A stretch of 64,000 bases of DNA from an uncultured Lachnoclostridium sp. (GCA_905212635.1 CAJMFH010000005.1:1-64000); one strand, 5' to 3'. Positions 32,785-43,090 are shown, counted from the first letter of the stretch. Program-made: numbers and translations. The notes: a model not told the origin generated them from the letters alone.

Positions 32785-35441
32785 TCCAGTCTCCTTATCT
32801 CATCATATACACGTTTACAGTTATTCTGGTCAAACCAGCGGTAAAAGGCATTGCCGCGCTCATCGTACAGCGGATCCAGCACGCAGTCTTTCTCAATTGC
32901 CTGTATCAATGCCTGTATCGTCGATTCGTAATCATAGCACACCGGTCCCAGCCCGTCTCTCTCATAGTCAAAATATCCTTCCGAATATACCTGTCCCTGA
33001 AAGAATGTATCTTTATCAAACTGGGCGTAGATCACCGGCTTTTTCAAATACGCAAAATCAAATGCAACACTGGAAAAATCCGTAACCAGCAGCGAATTTT
33101 TACGAAATTCTTCCTGATAATCAATTCCCTGCTGCATTACTTCGATGATATCATTTCCGGTAAAATCTTTCAACTGCACTTTATGATGGGTATGCAGGAA
33201 AAATTTTCCGCGGTAGCCTTTTTCCTTCATAACGCGAAGCAGTCTCTCATCATGGATCAGCGCATTATAAAAACGGTAAAATTCGGAATATTTAAACAAC
33301 GGATTATAAATACGCTCCCCGGTATCGTTATTCAGACGGCAGGCAAGGGCGGCACGCCAGGTCGGTAAGATCAGGATCGTTTTTTCCGGTGCCTGTTCCT
33401 GTTTTAAATTGTCATATCTTGGAAGTCCCGTCAATTTTACAACCGACTCATCGTAAAAATAATCGCCATTTAGAATGGACTCATATTCCGGTTTTGCAGA
33501 CGTAACAAACATCTGTAGATTTTTATTAAAGCGGTTCAGCCACTGCGACAGGTCATCTTTTATGATCCCATGCTGCAAAAATACAAAATTGTACTTGTAC
33601 AGATCACGGATATATTCGCTGTCGTCATCCCACGGATTAAAAATATTGTCCTCTCCCTGGGAAGAAATAATATGTCTGGCAAGCAGCACAAACAATTTAT
33701 AATGAAATCTGCGGAAAGGAAGAACCGGTCCGACCGCTTTCATTTTCTCATAATCCACACTATCCTCCGATAGGGTAAATCGGGATTTTACATCTTTCTC
33801 TTCTGCCCTCTTCAGATATTTATAAAAATGCTCGGCATTGTCACCTGCCACATTGATACGCTCCATGACAAGCCATCGTTCTTTTCGTAAAAATGGACGA
33901 ATCAGATGTGCCAAAATACGATATCCCGCAATTTCCCTCTTTTTATCGTGAAAACACCGTTTTAAAAGAGCACATTCCTTTTTCAAATGTTTCCAGCCAC
34001 GTTTCTTCTCAACATACAGTTTTGTGTTTTCCGGATTGGCGCTTACCATAAATCCATGATTGTGGAAATACAGCTGTTCGACATTCGGACTGAGATGGGA
34101 AAATTTACCAAGTTTAACAAACAGCCGCTGTGGCATATTGTCCTTGTAGCTTCCGTAGACCTCATACGTTGTCCCATCTTCCAGAGGCAGGCGTATCTCA
34201 TACCCGCGTACACGCATCATTTCTTCCCCGAAGATCACTGCCTTTCGAAACTCCGCCGGTTTGGAAACAACCGGAAAACTCTCGCCCCGGTCATTTTCCA
34301 CTGTAATCGTAAGATCGTCGGCAAACGGGCACCAGATCCTTCCGGCGAGTTCCAGACAGTCTTCATGAATATTCAGCACATCGACAGAAAACAGTGATTT
34401 TGCCTGCAAACTGTACATTTTGATATGGTCAAAATACAGGGCACCCCGGCGGTATACCAGTTCTTTGCGGATGTCTCTGCCATATTTGAGGGAAAGCGCG
34501 TACAATTTATATTCCACGTACATTTTGTCCAGATGACAGATCAGATCGTCATCCATATATTGCAGCATTTTCCGCAGCCATTCCTTGTACCACTCCTGTT
34601 CTTCTTCCGTCAGTACCCCATTCAGGTCATCGCGGAGTCTCCACTGAAAATCGTACAGGATCAGATATTGAATATACAAAAGAACGGTTCCGTATTTATC
34701 CAATGACTCCTGAATCAGTTCCAGATAATAATGTTCCGGCGTGTCAAGATACCATTCTTTCGACGTTCCCTTATTCTGGATCGCCGAAGAGGCATTCACA
34801 CGCTTGCGGTACAGGTGAAGGGCATCTGCCACAACTCCGTATTTCAATTTATCCAAAATGATGGAATTGACAAATTTGGAATCCTCCGCAAATTTTAATT
34901 TTTCATCAAACCGGTGTGTCTTCAGAACTTCGGCTTTCACAAACGAAGCCGTCACGTGCATCTGCACATAATTGTATTTTTCCAATACATCGATAATCCG
35001 GCTTCCCTGCTCATATTTAAAGAAAAGCCAGTGATAATCATCCCTTGCCTCAAAAAACTTCTGCGGACACGCCACCAGATCAATCTTACCCTGATGCTTT
35101 TCAAAAAAGTCATACACCGCCTGAAAACTTCCTTCGGTCCATTTATCATCCGAGTCCAGAAAATTTACATATTTTCCCTCTACATAATCGCATCCGTAGT
35201 TTCTCGCGGCACTAACCCCTTTATTTTCCTGCTTCAGATAAAGGATATTGTCCGGATATTTTTCCGCATATGCGAGACATATCTTTTCACTATCATCCGG
35301 GCTTCCGTCATTGACGAGAATGATCTGGATATTTTTTTCAAATCCGATGCTCTGTCCGATCACGGAATCCAATGTCTCTGCCAGATACCCTGCCACATTA
35401 TAGACCGGTATCACAACTGAAAATTTATATTTATAATCCAC
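32781..35441 (-). CDS. Bifunctional GT2 glycosyltransferase / TagF-like polyol-phosphate transferase
   Basis: 886 residues. N-terminal GT-A domain (about 1-230): FSVVIPVYNVAGYL, ILVNDGSPDDSEK and NFLDSDD (DxD). A linker region about 230-500 contains beta-rich repeats (LELAGRIWCPF, YEVYGSYKDN). The C-terminal Glyphos_transf domain (about 530-886) has FLQHGIIKDD, LPTWRAAL and LVTDFSSVAFDFAYLKKP. The protein may both add a sugar and attach polyol phosphate, as in capsule/teichoic synthases of Gram-positives. The start is taken as GTG at 35441 because AAAGGAGAG lies 5 bases ahead; it overlaps the YfhO stop by 11 bases. Confidence 0.85.
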   Translation of the reverse strand: MDYKYKFSVVIPVYNVAGYLAETLDSVIGQSIGFEKNIQIILVNDGSPDDSEKICLAYAEKYPDNILYLKQENKGVSAARNYGCDYVEGKYVNFLDSDDKWTEGSFQAVYDFFEKHQGKIDLVACPQKFFEARDDYHWLFFKYEQGSRIIDVLEKYNYVQMHVTASFVKAEVLKTHRFDEKLKFAEDSKFVNSIILDKLKYGVVADALHLYRKRVNASSAIQNKGTSKEWYLDTPEHYYLELIQESLDKYGTVLLYIQYLILYDFQWRLRDDLNGVLTEEEQEWYKEWLRKMLQYMDDDLICHLDKMYVEYKLYALSLKYGRDIRKELVYRRGALYFDHIKMYSLQAKSLFSVDVLNIHEDCLELAGRIWCPFADDLTITVENDRGESFPVVSKPAEFRKAVIFGEEMMRVRGYEIRLPLEDGTTYEVYGSYKDNMPQRLFVKLGKFSHLSPNVEQLYFHNHGFMVSANPENTKLYVEKKRGWKHLKKECALLKRCFHDKKREIAGYRILAHLIRPFLRKERWLVMERINVAGDNAEHFYKYLKRAEEKDVKSRFTLSEDSVDYEKMKAVGPVLPFRRFHYKLFVLLARHIISSQGEDNIFNPWDDDSEYIRDLYKYNFVFLQHGIIKDDLSQWLNRFNKNLQMFVTSAKPEYESILNGDYFYDESVVKLTGLPRYDNLKQEQAPEKTILILPTWRAALACRLNNDTGERIYNPLFKYSEFYRFYNALIHDERLLRVMKEKGYRGKFFLHTHHKVQLKDFTGNDIIEVMQQGIDYQEEFRKNSLLVTDFSSVAFDFAYLKKPVIYAQFDKDTFFQGQVYSEGYFDYERDGLGPVCYDYESTIQALIQAIEKDCVLDPLYDERGNAFYRWFDQNNCKRVYDEIRRLD

Positions 35442-38094
35442 GTTTTCTCTCCTTTCTCTCATAACACAGGATAAAACCTGCCGCCACACATCCAAGCAAA
35501 CTAAGTATCACACCAGCCGTCAGCCCCGGTGTCCGGTAACGAATTTCCACCGTATGCTTTCCCGCCGGAATATCTATGCCTAAAAACATAACATTGGCGA
35601 CATACGTCTCCGTTTCTTTTCCATCTATATAAGCACTCCATCCATTACTATAGGGAACAGACAACTGCAAATAACGGTTTCCCGGCACATTGATCTCTCC
35701 GCGGACTTCATTGTCCGTCCGTTTCACATTCTGCAAAGTGTACTTGTTTCTACGATCAATCTGTGCTTTTATCGTCTCTTCTCTCTTTCCAAACACTTGA
35801 AGATCCTTACGGGAAAATCTTCCCTGCACTTGGAATTCCAGTGTAATCTCCACTTCTCCCGACATTTTTCCCAGATGAAACAAATATTCCTTTCTCCCAA
35901 AATACCAGTTCCATTCCGGAGTCAGTACCCGAAGTGTCTTTTGTACCGGTTCCAAAGCTGCTGTAATATCACAATAATGAAACCGTTCATTCGTAATCTC
36001 ATAATTTCCCAGTCTCACATAGGTTTCCGCAAGATTGTCTGCTGCCACTTTTAATTTCAAACGGGCGTGTTTTTTCTTCACAACAATATCCTGCCCCTGA
36101 ATGTCAATCCGCTTCTTTCCGGTAATCTTATACGGGAGTTCCAATGTACCTGAATCTTCTATTTCACTAGATTCTACAGTTGTAGTTTCATCAGTTTTCT
36201 CCCGAACCATCGTCGTGAGCATTCTGCTTTCCTTTTCACATCCGCCGGCTTTTTCCCATTCGTTTGTTTTCTGCTGAATCTTATCGTAAGTTGTTCCAAA
36301 TGCCAGTGGATTTGGATTTTCATACAGATCATAGACCGCTCCGTTTTTCGTAAATGTTTTGCGCCACTCAAAACCGCAGGGCACTCTGCTGTTATCTCCC
36401 GCCGGTGCGATATAATAACGCACACAGGCAAGTGCCTCCAGTCCACTTCGCTGATCCAGTCCATTTACTTTAAACATACTATCTTCCACGGCACCGTTTT
36501 CAACCTCACTATCCCACGATAAACGGTACGGATTGGACAGACTCAGATACGTTGACACACCATAATTGTGGGTAACAAGCCCAGTATTCTGAATTTGCTT
36601 ATCCTGCACATCCACGCGGTAAAATTCATCTTCTGCACAATTTTTCACTTCTGTTTCCGCCGCCTCAGTCAGATTTGCCGAAGCCTGTCCCTGCGGAAGA
36701 AACTGACTGGCATAATTCTGTGCGCTGCTGTCAAAAAGCAGCCAGCCATTTCCCATAAGCTGAATGGCAATCAAACCTAAAACAAGTGATATTTTCATCT
36801 GCCACCGCCATCCGGCCGCCCACCGGGAAGCAAGTAAAAATAAGGCAAGTACGGTCAAAATCAGTGTTACCGCACCAAACCACGCATACCATAAAGCCCT
36901 TTCTTTTCCGAATGCTACAGTTGTAGTATATCCTATTATGACAACCAGCATGAGCACCTTGGGAAGCCGCTTCATCGTCATAAATTCCGGAAGCACTTCA
37001 ACAACACAATAGGCATATACAAATGTCACAAGATACAAAAATCTCCCCGACACATAGGTAAACCCATTCATCATATAACCACCCGCCGGAATCAACATCA
37101 TCAAAGTCCAGATCAGAATACTGCTTTTCAATTTCCATCGCCCGCGGCTTGCAAAAAGAACAACGAACGCCGGAATTATAATTGCCGCCATCCCCAGATA
37201 ATCCCAGGTAATATGTGGCGTTCCAATGAGGCCGGAAACGATTGTCAGATACCGTTCCCCGTCAAACAGCCATAAATTACCCAATTCCAAGGCACTGTCA
37301 TTTCGGCTGCTGGAAATAAATAACAATATTGTCGGAAGAAGCAGTCCTGCTGCCATCGCTGTTCCTGTCACATATCTTAGGGCAAAGCCACAAAGATATT
37401 TTATTTTCCCCTGCATTTTTCCGGCAAATACAGAGATCACCACAGAAAGACACACAAAAATACTATTCATATAGAAAAAATAAAATCCATTGAGTGCACA
37501 TAAAAACACGCTTCCGATCAATAGACCGCCTCTTCTTTTCTCCCGGTACCAATCTACCCCCGTCAGCATAAGAGGAAGCAGAATCATCGGCGAGATAAAA
37601 AAAGGATGTTTTACAGCAACATGGAGAACATAACCGGAAAATACGTACAGCCACGCACCGGCTAAACTCACTGCCCGCCCTTTTCCCCTGTTCCGGCAGT
37701 AAAAAATAAATGAAAGACCTGCCAGATACATACGGAACGCAGCCAGAAAGTTGTAAAACATTTCCATATGCTGTTTGAGCACAACAACGGAAAGCAGGGT
37801 CAGCGGATCTCCCAGACCGTAAAAGTTTAATGTCGTCAGGATATCTTCTCCCATACCGATGGAAAAGTCAAACATCGGCAGAGTAAAATGACCGGAAAAG
37901 ATATTTCCTGCCACTTTGATATAATAATCGCGTAAATAAAGGAGTGCCGGAAAATGCTGTTTGATTCCGTCATAAGACCAGACAAATGAACGATGATTCA
38001 TAACAAATCCAAGATAGATCAACAGAAAAAGCACTGCAAAAGATGCCGTGTATTCTATCATAAACAGGATATTTTTCTTTTTCTGTCCGTTCAT
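35431..38094 (-). CDS. YfhO-family polytopic membrane protein
   Basis: 887 residues. A large N-terminal membrane part (about 12-13 helices up to residue 460) with the YfhO pattern IKQHFPALLYLRDYY and FSIGMGED, and a long extracellular segment (about 470-860) ending in a final helix near 862. YfhO proteins are GT-C-like and linked to glycosylation of teichoic acids; SYDG near residue 40 is in the region of the expected catalytic Asp. It probably adds a sugar from a polyprenyl carrier outside the membrane. ATG at 38094 has AGGAGG. Confidence 0.82.
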   Translation of the reverse strand: MNGQKKKNILFMIEYTASFAVLFLLIYLGFVMNHRSFVWSYDGIKQHFPALLYLRDYYIKVAGNIFSGHFTLPMFDFSIGMGEDILTTLNFYGLGDPLTLLSVVVLKQHMEMFYNFLAAFRMYLAGLSFIFYCRNRGKGRAVSLAGAWLYVFSGYVLHVAVKHPFFISPMILLPLMLTGVDWYREKRRGGLLIGSVFLCALNGFYFFYMNSIFVCLSVVISVFAGKMQGKIKYLCGFALRYVTGTAMAAGLLLPTILLFISSSRNDSALELGNLWLFDGERYLTIVSGLIGTPHITWDYLGMAAIIIPAFVVLFASRGRWKLKSSILIWTLMMLIPAGGYMMNGFTYVSGRFLYLVTFVYAYCVVEVLPEFMTMKRLPKVLMLVVIIGYTTTVAFGKERALWYAWFGAVTLILTVLALFLLASRWAAGWRWQMKISLVLGLIAIQLMGNGWLLFDSSAQNYASQFLPQGQASANLTEAAETEVKNCAEDEFYRVDVQDKQIQNTGLVTHNYGVSTYLSLSNPYRLSWDSEVENGAVEDSMFKVNGLDQRSGLEALACVRYYIAPAGDNSRVPCGFEWRKTFTKNGAVYDLYENPNPLAFGTTYDKIQQKTNEWEKAGGCEKESRMLTTMVREKTDETTTVESSEIEDSGTLELPYKITGKKRIDIQGQDIVVKKKHARLKLKVAADNLAETYVRLGNYEITNERFHYCDITAALEPVQKTLRVLTPEWNWYFGRKEYLFHLGKMSGEVEITLEFQVQGRFSRKDLQVFGKREETIKAQIDRRNKYTLQNVKRTDNEVRGEINVPGNRYLQLSVPYSNGWSAYIDGKETETYVANVMFLGIDIPAGKHTVEIRYRTPGLTAGVILSLLGCVAAGFILCYERKERKRGL

Positions 38095-38118
38095 TCTGAC
38101 CTCCTACTACATGACAAG

Positions 38119-38163
38119 GGGCACCAATTCAAATTCATCAAATTGGTGCCTCATCTGTTTTTT
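38119..38163 (+). terminator. 10-bp hairpin with T-run facing against the operon
   Basis: GGCACCAATT (38120-38129) pairs perfectly with AATTGGTGCC (38141-38150); TTTTTT follows at 38158-38163 on the plus strand. The operon is on the minus strand, where the hairpin is preceded by AAAAAA and not followed by U. It could stop antisense transcripts, or shape the mRNA between the mutase and yfhO genes. Confidence 0.55.
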
Positions 38164-38171
38164 ATTTACAA

Positions 38172-39845
38172 TTATTTACATACTTCTGTGAAGTAAGACT
38201 CTAACGCAGCTACAATCTCTGCACCAGCCTGTTCGCTGCTTCCTTTTACAAGATAATACATCTTGATCTTTGGCTCTGTTCCTGATGGACGAACCAAAAC
38301 ATTGATATCGTCTTCCATATTAAATTCAAGTACGTTGGATTTTGGAAGATTTCCAATTCCTGCCTTATAATCCTTCACATCAATCACTTTATAACCAGCT
38401 ACCTCTTTTGGTGCGTTGGTACGAAGGCTTTCCATCAGATCTGCCATCTTCTTTGCTCCGCTGGCTCCTTCAAAAGTAATGGACTGAAGTGCTTCTTTGA
38501 AATAACCGTATTTTTCATACAGCTGATTCAACATCTGTACAAGGGAAATTCCCATCGCTTTATAATGTGCAAACATCTCGCAGATCAAAAGGGAGGCATT
38601 GACGCCATCTTTGTCGCGGACATGTCCGCCGCTGAGATAACCGTAACTCTCTTCAAAACCGAAGATATAACGGTCTACTTCGCCGTCCGCTTCCAAAAAT
38701 CCAATCTGCTCGCCGATAAATTTGAATCCGGTAAGCACACGTCTTACCTCTACACCATAGTCGGCAGCGATCTTGTCAATCATTTTTGTCGATACGATGG
38801 TCGTTACAACCACCGGATTTTTTGGCATTGTTCCATTTGCTTTATACGTCTTGCAGATATAATCAAAGAGAAGAATTCCCATCTGGTTACCGGAAATCAG
38901 CTGATAATCGTCGCCGTCTTTGACGGCTACGCCGACACGGTCACAGTCCGGATCGGTTGCCAGAAGAAGGTCGCTTCCTACTTCTTTTGCCTTTTTCAGT
39001 CCCACTTCCAAAGCCTCACGAATCTCCGGGTTTGGATATGGGCATGTGGTAAAGTTGCCATCCGGCATTTCCTGCTCTTTTGGAATTGTGATCTGGGTAT
39101 AGCCATTTTCTTTCAGGCATCTCGTTACACAGTAACGGCCGGTTCCATTGAGCGGAGTGTATACGATGGATACATTTTTGTCAATCTCTTTTGGATTTAA
39201 CGCACGCTCCGAAACGGCATCGATAAATCCGGTAATGACATCATCTTCAATATATTTGATCTTTCCTTCGGAAAGTCCTGTTTCAAAGTCCATGATCTTT
39301 ACATCATCAAACACATCGACTGCTTCGATCTCCGCCAGAATCGCATCGGCAACTTCCAGCGTAATCTGGCATCCATCGGCACCATATACTTTGTAACCAT
39401 TGTATTTTGCCGGGTTGTGGCTGGCTGTCACAACGATACCACCATCACATTTCAAAGCACGTACGGCATAAGAGAGGGATGGAGTCGGCATCAGCTCTTT
39501 GTAAATATTTACCAATATTCCATTTGCTGCAAATACACTTGCTGCGGTTTTTGCAAAAATATCGGACTTATTACGGCTGTCATAAGCAATTGACACCGAA
39601 GGATTTTTTGCTGCTTTGTTCAGATAATTGCTGTATCCCTGTGTCGCTCTGGCTACGGTATGCTCGTTCATACGATAGGTTCCGGCTCCGATCACACCGC
39701 GGAGTCCACCGGTACCAAATTCCAGATCACGGTAAAAACGATCGTTGATTTCTTCTTCGTTTCCCTCAATGGCTTTCAATTCTGTTAAAAGATCTTCTTC
39801 TGTCACTTTTCCAAGCCATCTTTTATAATTTTCCATCATATCCAT
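38172..39845 (-). CDS. Phosphoglucomutase/phosphomannomutase (phosphohexomutase)
   Basis: 557 residues, full-length alpha-D-phosphohexomutase. Phosphoserine loop TASHNPAKYNG (about 143), metal loop DPDCDRVG (about 302), sugar loop GFEESYG and phosphate loop RPSGTEPK at the end. It interconverts hexose 6- and 1-phosphates; here it would supply mannose 1-phosphate to ManC and glucose 1-phosphate to RfbF. The same enzyme in Firmicutes also serves general glycolysis (PgcA). AGGAGG lies 9 bases before ATG at 39845. Confidence 0.9.
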   Translation of the reverse strand: MDMMENYKRWLGKVTEEDLLTELKAIEGNEEEINDRFYRDLEFGTGGLRGVIGAGTYRMNEHTVARATQGYSNYLNKAAKNPSVSIAYDSRNKSDIFAKTAASVFAANGILVNIYKELMPTPSLSYAVRALKCDGGIVVTASHNPAKYNGYKVYGADGCQITLEVADAILAEIEAVDVFDDVKIMDFETGLSEGKIKYIEDDVITGFIDAVSERALNPKEIDKNVSIVYTPLNGTGRYCVTRCLKENGYTQITIPKEQEMPDGNFTTCPYPNPEIREALEVGLKKAKEVGSDLLLATDPDCDRVGVAVKDGDDYQLISGNQMGILLFDYICKTYKANGTMPKNPVVVTTIVSTKMIDKIAADYGVEVRRVLTGFKFIGEQIGFLEADGEVDRYIFGFEESYGYLSGGHVRDKDGVNASLLICEMFAHYKAMGISLVQMLNQLYEKYGYFKEALQSITFEGASGAKKMADLMESLRTNAPKEVAGYKVIDVKDYKAGIGNLPKSNVLEFNMEDDINVLVRPSGTEPKIKMYYLVKGSSEQAGAEIVAALESYFTEVCK

Positions 39846-39860
39846 TTTTTTAATCCTCCT

Positions 39861-40808
39861 TTATGCTTCTACATTGGCACGCCAATAGTCTAACGTGTCT
39901 TTCAAGGTCTGCTCCAGACTGATCTTACGTTTCCAGTCCGTCTGCTCTGTAATTTTCGTGATATCTGCTTCAATGATCGGAACATCGATTGGACGAAGTC
40001 TCGCCTGCTCCACTTCTACATTGATCTCCCTTCCGGAAAGTTCGATGATCTTATCCAAAACTTCCTGAATCTCATAGGCTTTTCCGGAACCTACATTGTA
40101 AGTTTCCCCGCTCTTTCCCTGACGGATCAGACATTCATACGCAGCGATCACATCGCGTACATCCGTAAAGTCTCTCTTCGCTTTCAGGTTGCCAACATGG
40201 ATCACCGGCTCACGTAACCCTTTTTCCACTTCAACCACCTGCTTACAAAAGTCAGATACAACGAACTGTGGGGACTGTCTAGGTCCAACATGAGTAAACG
40301 CACGCACCATCACAAGTTCCAGCTGATATGCCTGTGCATAGATTGTTCCTAGCATATTCTGGCAGCTTTTTGTCGCTGCATATATATTTCCCGGGCGAAG
40401 TACAGTATCTTCAACGATAGGTACCTGATCGGGATGGATCCGTCCATACTCTTCCCCGGAGCCGATCAACAATACCCGTCCCTTGTATTCCATTTCTTTT
40501 AATACATCTAATAAATTCAATGCACCTTTGATATTTACATCAACGGTCAATTGAGGGTTGGACCAGGATACGGCGACCGAACTCTGTGCTGCCAGATGGA
40601 ATATGTAATCCGGAGCAAACTTCTCGATTACATCAACAATTTCCTGTTTTTCCAACAGATTCATATCCACCACATCATAGCCTTCCGGCTCCAGTGTCTC
40701 CTGTTTCATTTTTGTAGAGCGCACCTGATAGCCGCACTCTCCACACAAATATTCAGCCAGATATTTCCCTACAAATCCGGCTCCACCGATAATTAATGCT
40801 TTTTTCAT
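39861..40808 (-). CDS. rmd: GDP-6-deoxy-D-lyxo-4-hexulose reductase (GDP-D-rhamnose synthase)
   Basis: 315 residues, short-chain dehydrogenase/reductase. IIGGAGFVGKYL binds the nucleotide, GSGEEYGRI and YAATK carry the Ser/Tyr/Lys set, and HVGPRQSPQFVVSDF binds the GDP-sugar. With Gmd immediately upstream it should reduce the 4-keto sugar to GDP-D-rhamnose (6-deoxy-D-mannose). GDP-L-fucose synthase is less likely, as its epimerase motifs are absent. Start at 40808 fits the fold; an in-frame ATG at 40826 is also possible and neither has a strong site. Confidence 0.85.
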   Translation of the reverse strand: MKKALIIGGAGFVGKYLAEYLCGECGYQVRSTKMKQETLEPEGYDVVDMNLLEKQEIVDVIEKFAPDYIFHLAAQSSVAVSWSNPQLTVDVNIKGALNLLDVLKEMEYKGRVLLIGSGEEYGRIHPDQVPIVEDTVLRPGNIYAATKSCQNMLGTIYAQAYQLELVMVRAFTHVGPRQSPQFVVSDFCKQVVEVEKGLREPVIHVGNLKAKRDFTDVRDVIAAYECLIRQGKSGETYNVGSGKAYEIQEVLDKIIELSGREINVEVEQARLRPIDVPIIEADITKITEQTDWKRKISLEQTLKDTLDYWRANVEA

Positions 40809-40846
40809 GCCTTCATTCACTTTCATTGATAAATATGCAATATGTG

Positions 40847-40891
40847 AAAAAGGCGCTGGCATCGCCCACATATGCGGTGAATCCCGGCGCC
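40847..40891 (-). terminator. Intergenic hairpin with U-run between gmd and rmd
   Basis: On the minus strand GGCGC (40891-40887) pairs with GCGCC (40856-40852), with further partial pairing inside, and TTTTT follows (40851-40847). It stands between two genes that act together, so it may be a partial terminator or attenuator that lowers rmd and downstream expression. Confidence 0.5.
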
Positions 40892-40907
40892 GTTTCCATA
40901 TAAAAGA

Positions 40908-41939
40908 TTAGATTGATTTTACTTTAATTTCTTTTTCTACTAAAGCCAAGTCATTCTTAACCATTCTCTCAACCAACTGGCTGAAAGAGATCTCACGTTT
41001 CCATCCAAGCTCTTTTTCTGCTTTGGCAGGATTTCCAAGAAGGATATCTACTTCTGCCGGGCGGAAGAACTGTGGATTTACTTTTACGATGGTCTTTCCG
41101 GTTGCCTTATCTTTTCCGATTTCGTCAACACCGGTTCCTTCCCATTCAATCTCGATTCCAACATGTCCAAATGCAACTTCTACAAACTCACGTACGGTAC
41201 GTGTCTCGTTGGTAGCGATGACATAATCATCTGCGTGATCCTGCTGAAGAAGAAGCCACATTGCTTTTACATAATCCTTGGAATGACCCCAGTCTCTCTT
41301 AGAGTCCATATTTCCAAGTTCCAAATGATCCTGTACCCCAAGTTTGATACGCGCTACCGCATCTGTGATCTTACGGGTAACGAACTCTTTACCACGACGC
41401 TCGGATTCATGGTTGAAAAGAATTCCGGAGCATGCGTACAGGTCATAACTCTCTCTGTAGTTCTTTGTGATCCAGTGTCCATACAATTTTGCTACTCCGT
41501 ATGGAGAACGTGGATAGAATGGAGTTGTCTCTGTCTGAGGGATTGCCTGAACCAGACCAAACATCTCACTTGTAGAAGCCTGATAAAATCTTGCTTCCGG
41601 TTTTACAGTACGAATTGCTTCCAGCATATTGGTAACACCAAGAGCATCGATGTCTGCTGTTGCCAGAGGCTGCTCCCAGCTTGTTGCTACAAATGACTGT
41701 GCAGCAAGGTTGTAAACTTCATCTGCCTGAGAGATCTTCATTGCTGTGATCAAAGAAATCGGATCAGTCATATCTGCGTAGATAAAGTGAATTTTATCTT
41801 TGATATGCTCTACGTTTCCATAATCTACAACGCTCTTACGGCGCATGATTCCATATACTTCATAGCCCTTTTCCAACAGAAGCTCTGCAAGATAAGAACC
41901 GTCCTGTCCTGTAATACCTGTTATTAATGCGTGTTTCAT
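40908..41939 (-). CDS. gmd: GDP-mannose 4,6-dehydratase
   Basis: 343 residues, extended SDR. ITGITGQDGSYLAELLLEKG is the NADP-binding start, ASTSEMFGLV holds the catalytic Ser/Glu region, YGVAKLYGHW the YxxxK, and NHESERRG the GDP-mannose contact. It converts GDP-D-mannose to GDP-4-keto-6-deoxy-D-mannose for Rmd. ATG at 41939 has AAAGGAG upstream. Confidence 0.93.
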   Translation of the reverse strand: MKHALITGITGQDGSYLAELLLEKGYEVYGIMRRKSVVDYGNVEHIKDKIHFIYADMTDPISLITAMKISQADEVYNLAAQSFVATSWEQPLATADIDALGVTNMLEAIRTVKPEARFYQASTSEMFGLVQAIPQTETTPFYPRSPYGVAKLYGHWITKNYRESYDLYACSGILFNHESERRGKEFVTRKITDAVARIKLGVQDHLELGNMDSKRDWGHSKDYVKAMWLLLQQDHADDYVIATNETRTVREFVEVAFGHVGIEIEWEGTGVDEIGKDKATGKTIVKVNPQFFRPAEVDILLGNPAKAEKELGWKREISFSQLVERMVKNDLALVEKEIKVKSI

Positions 41940-41991
41940 GATATCTCCTTTCAAACCTAAACATTCTATTCATTTTATTTATTGTAAAATC

Positions 41992-43062
41992 TCAGATGTA
42001 CTCATTGCGATTGCAAATTCTAAGATTTTCAAGTACCTTTTTGATATCTCCGGCGTGGCCTTTGTCACAGATCAACAGAGCATCTTCCGTATCTACGACG
42101 ATGATGTCCTCCAGTCCTACGGCCGCGATCAGCTTGTCCGAGCCTTCGATGATCGAGTTCTTTGTCTCTACGGTAATAACATTTCCCTGTACGGCATTTC
42201 CAAATTCATTGGTTGAGCGGATACGTCCGACTGCCAGCCAGGATCCTACGTCATCCCATCCGAATGTACCGGGAAGCACAAAAATATTTTCTGCCTTTTC
42301 CATGATACCATAATCAATGGATTCGGATTCCATTTTTTCAAATTCTGCCTCAAGAACACTTTCCTGCTCTTCTGTTCCGATTGCTTTCTGAATCTTCACA
42401 AGTCCTTCATAGGTATTTGGCATAAATTCTTTCATATTATTTAAAATAGTAGAAATCTTCCAGACAAACATACCGCTGTTCCACAAATACGATTCGTCAG
42501 CCAGATATTCTTTTGCTTTTTTGAGGTTTGGTTTTTCTACAAAGCACTCAACCCCGTATGCACGGCCTTCACTCTGATCCGGATCAAATTTGATATAACC
42601 GTATCCCGTCTCCGGATAGTTCGGTGTGATACCAATTGTCGTCAAATTGCTTCCTTTTTCAGCCACCTGACAGGCATCTTTCAATACATCGACAAACATT
42701 GAATTGTATTTGATCAAATGATCGGATGGAAGCACGATCATAAGAGCATCGTCATATTTTTTATTGATATGCATGGCAGCAAGTCCTACACAAGGTGCGG
42801 TATTTCTTCCTACCGGCTCACACAGGATATTTTCTTCCGGAAGTTCCGGCAGCTGCTCTTTTGCCAATGCTTTGTAATCGCGGTTTGTTACAATGTAAAT
42901 ATCTTCCATATTTACGAGTGGCAGAATACGATTTACCGTATGCTGGATCATCGTAATTCCGTCATCTGTCAGACTTAAAAACTGTTTTGGCAGATTTTTA
43001 CGGCTTTTTGGCCAAAATCTCTCGCCACGTCCGCCTGCCATGATCATTGCTGTAACTTTCAT
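41992..43062 (-). CDS. manC: Mannose-1-phosphate guanylyltransferase
   Basis: 356 residues, single-domain form without the isomerase module. MIMAGGRGERFWPKSR is the GTP-binding loop; PVGRNTAPCVGLAA, VLPSDHLI, VECFVEKP and NSGMFVWK follow. It makes GDP-mannose for Gmd. The isomerase is encoded by the next gene upstream. Ribosome site AAAGGAAAAACT precedes the ATG. Confidence 0.92.
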   Translation of the reverse strand: MKVTAMIMAGGRGERFWPKSRKNLPKQFLSLTDDGITMIQHTVNRILPLVNMEDIYIVTNRDYKALAKEQLPELPEENILCEPVGRNTAPCVGLAAMHINKKYDDALMIVLPSDHLIKYNSMFVDVLKDACQVAEKGSNLTTIGITPNYPETGYGYIKFDPDQSEGRAYGVECFVEKPNLKKAKEYLADESYLWNSGMFVWKISTILNNMKEFMPNTYEGLVKIQKAIGTEEQESVLEAEFEKMESESIDYGIMEKAENIFVLPGTFGWDDVGSWLAVGRIRSTNEFGNAVQGNVITVETKNSIIEGSDKLIAAVGLEDIIVVDTEDALLICDKGHAGDIKKVLENLRICNRNEYI

Positions 43063-43090
43063 AGTTTTTCCTTTCTTCCTTAATCGGTAT

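Noticed and set aside
39861..40808. GDP-L-fucose synthase
   Set aside because: The sequence lacks the epimerase/reductase signature of that enzyme and fits the Rmd (D-rhamnose) branch better.
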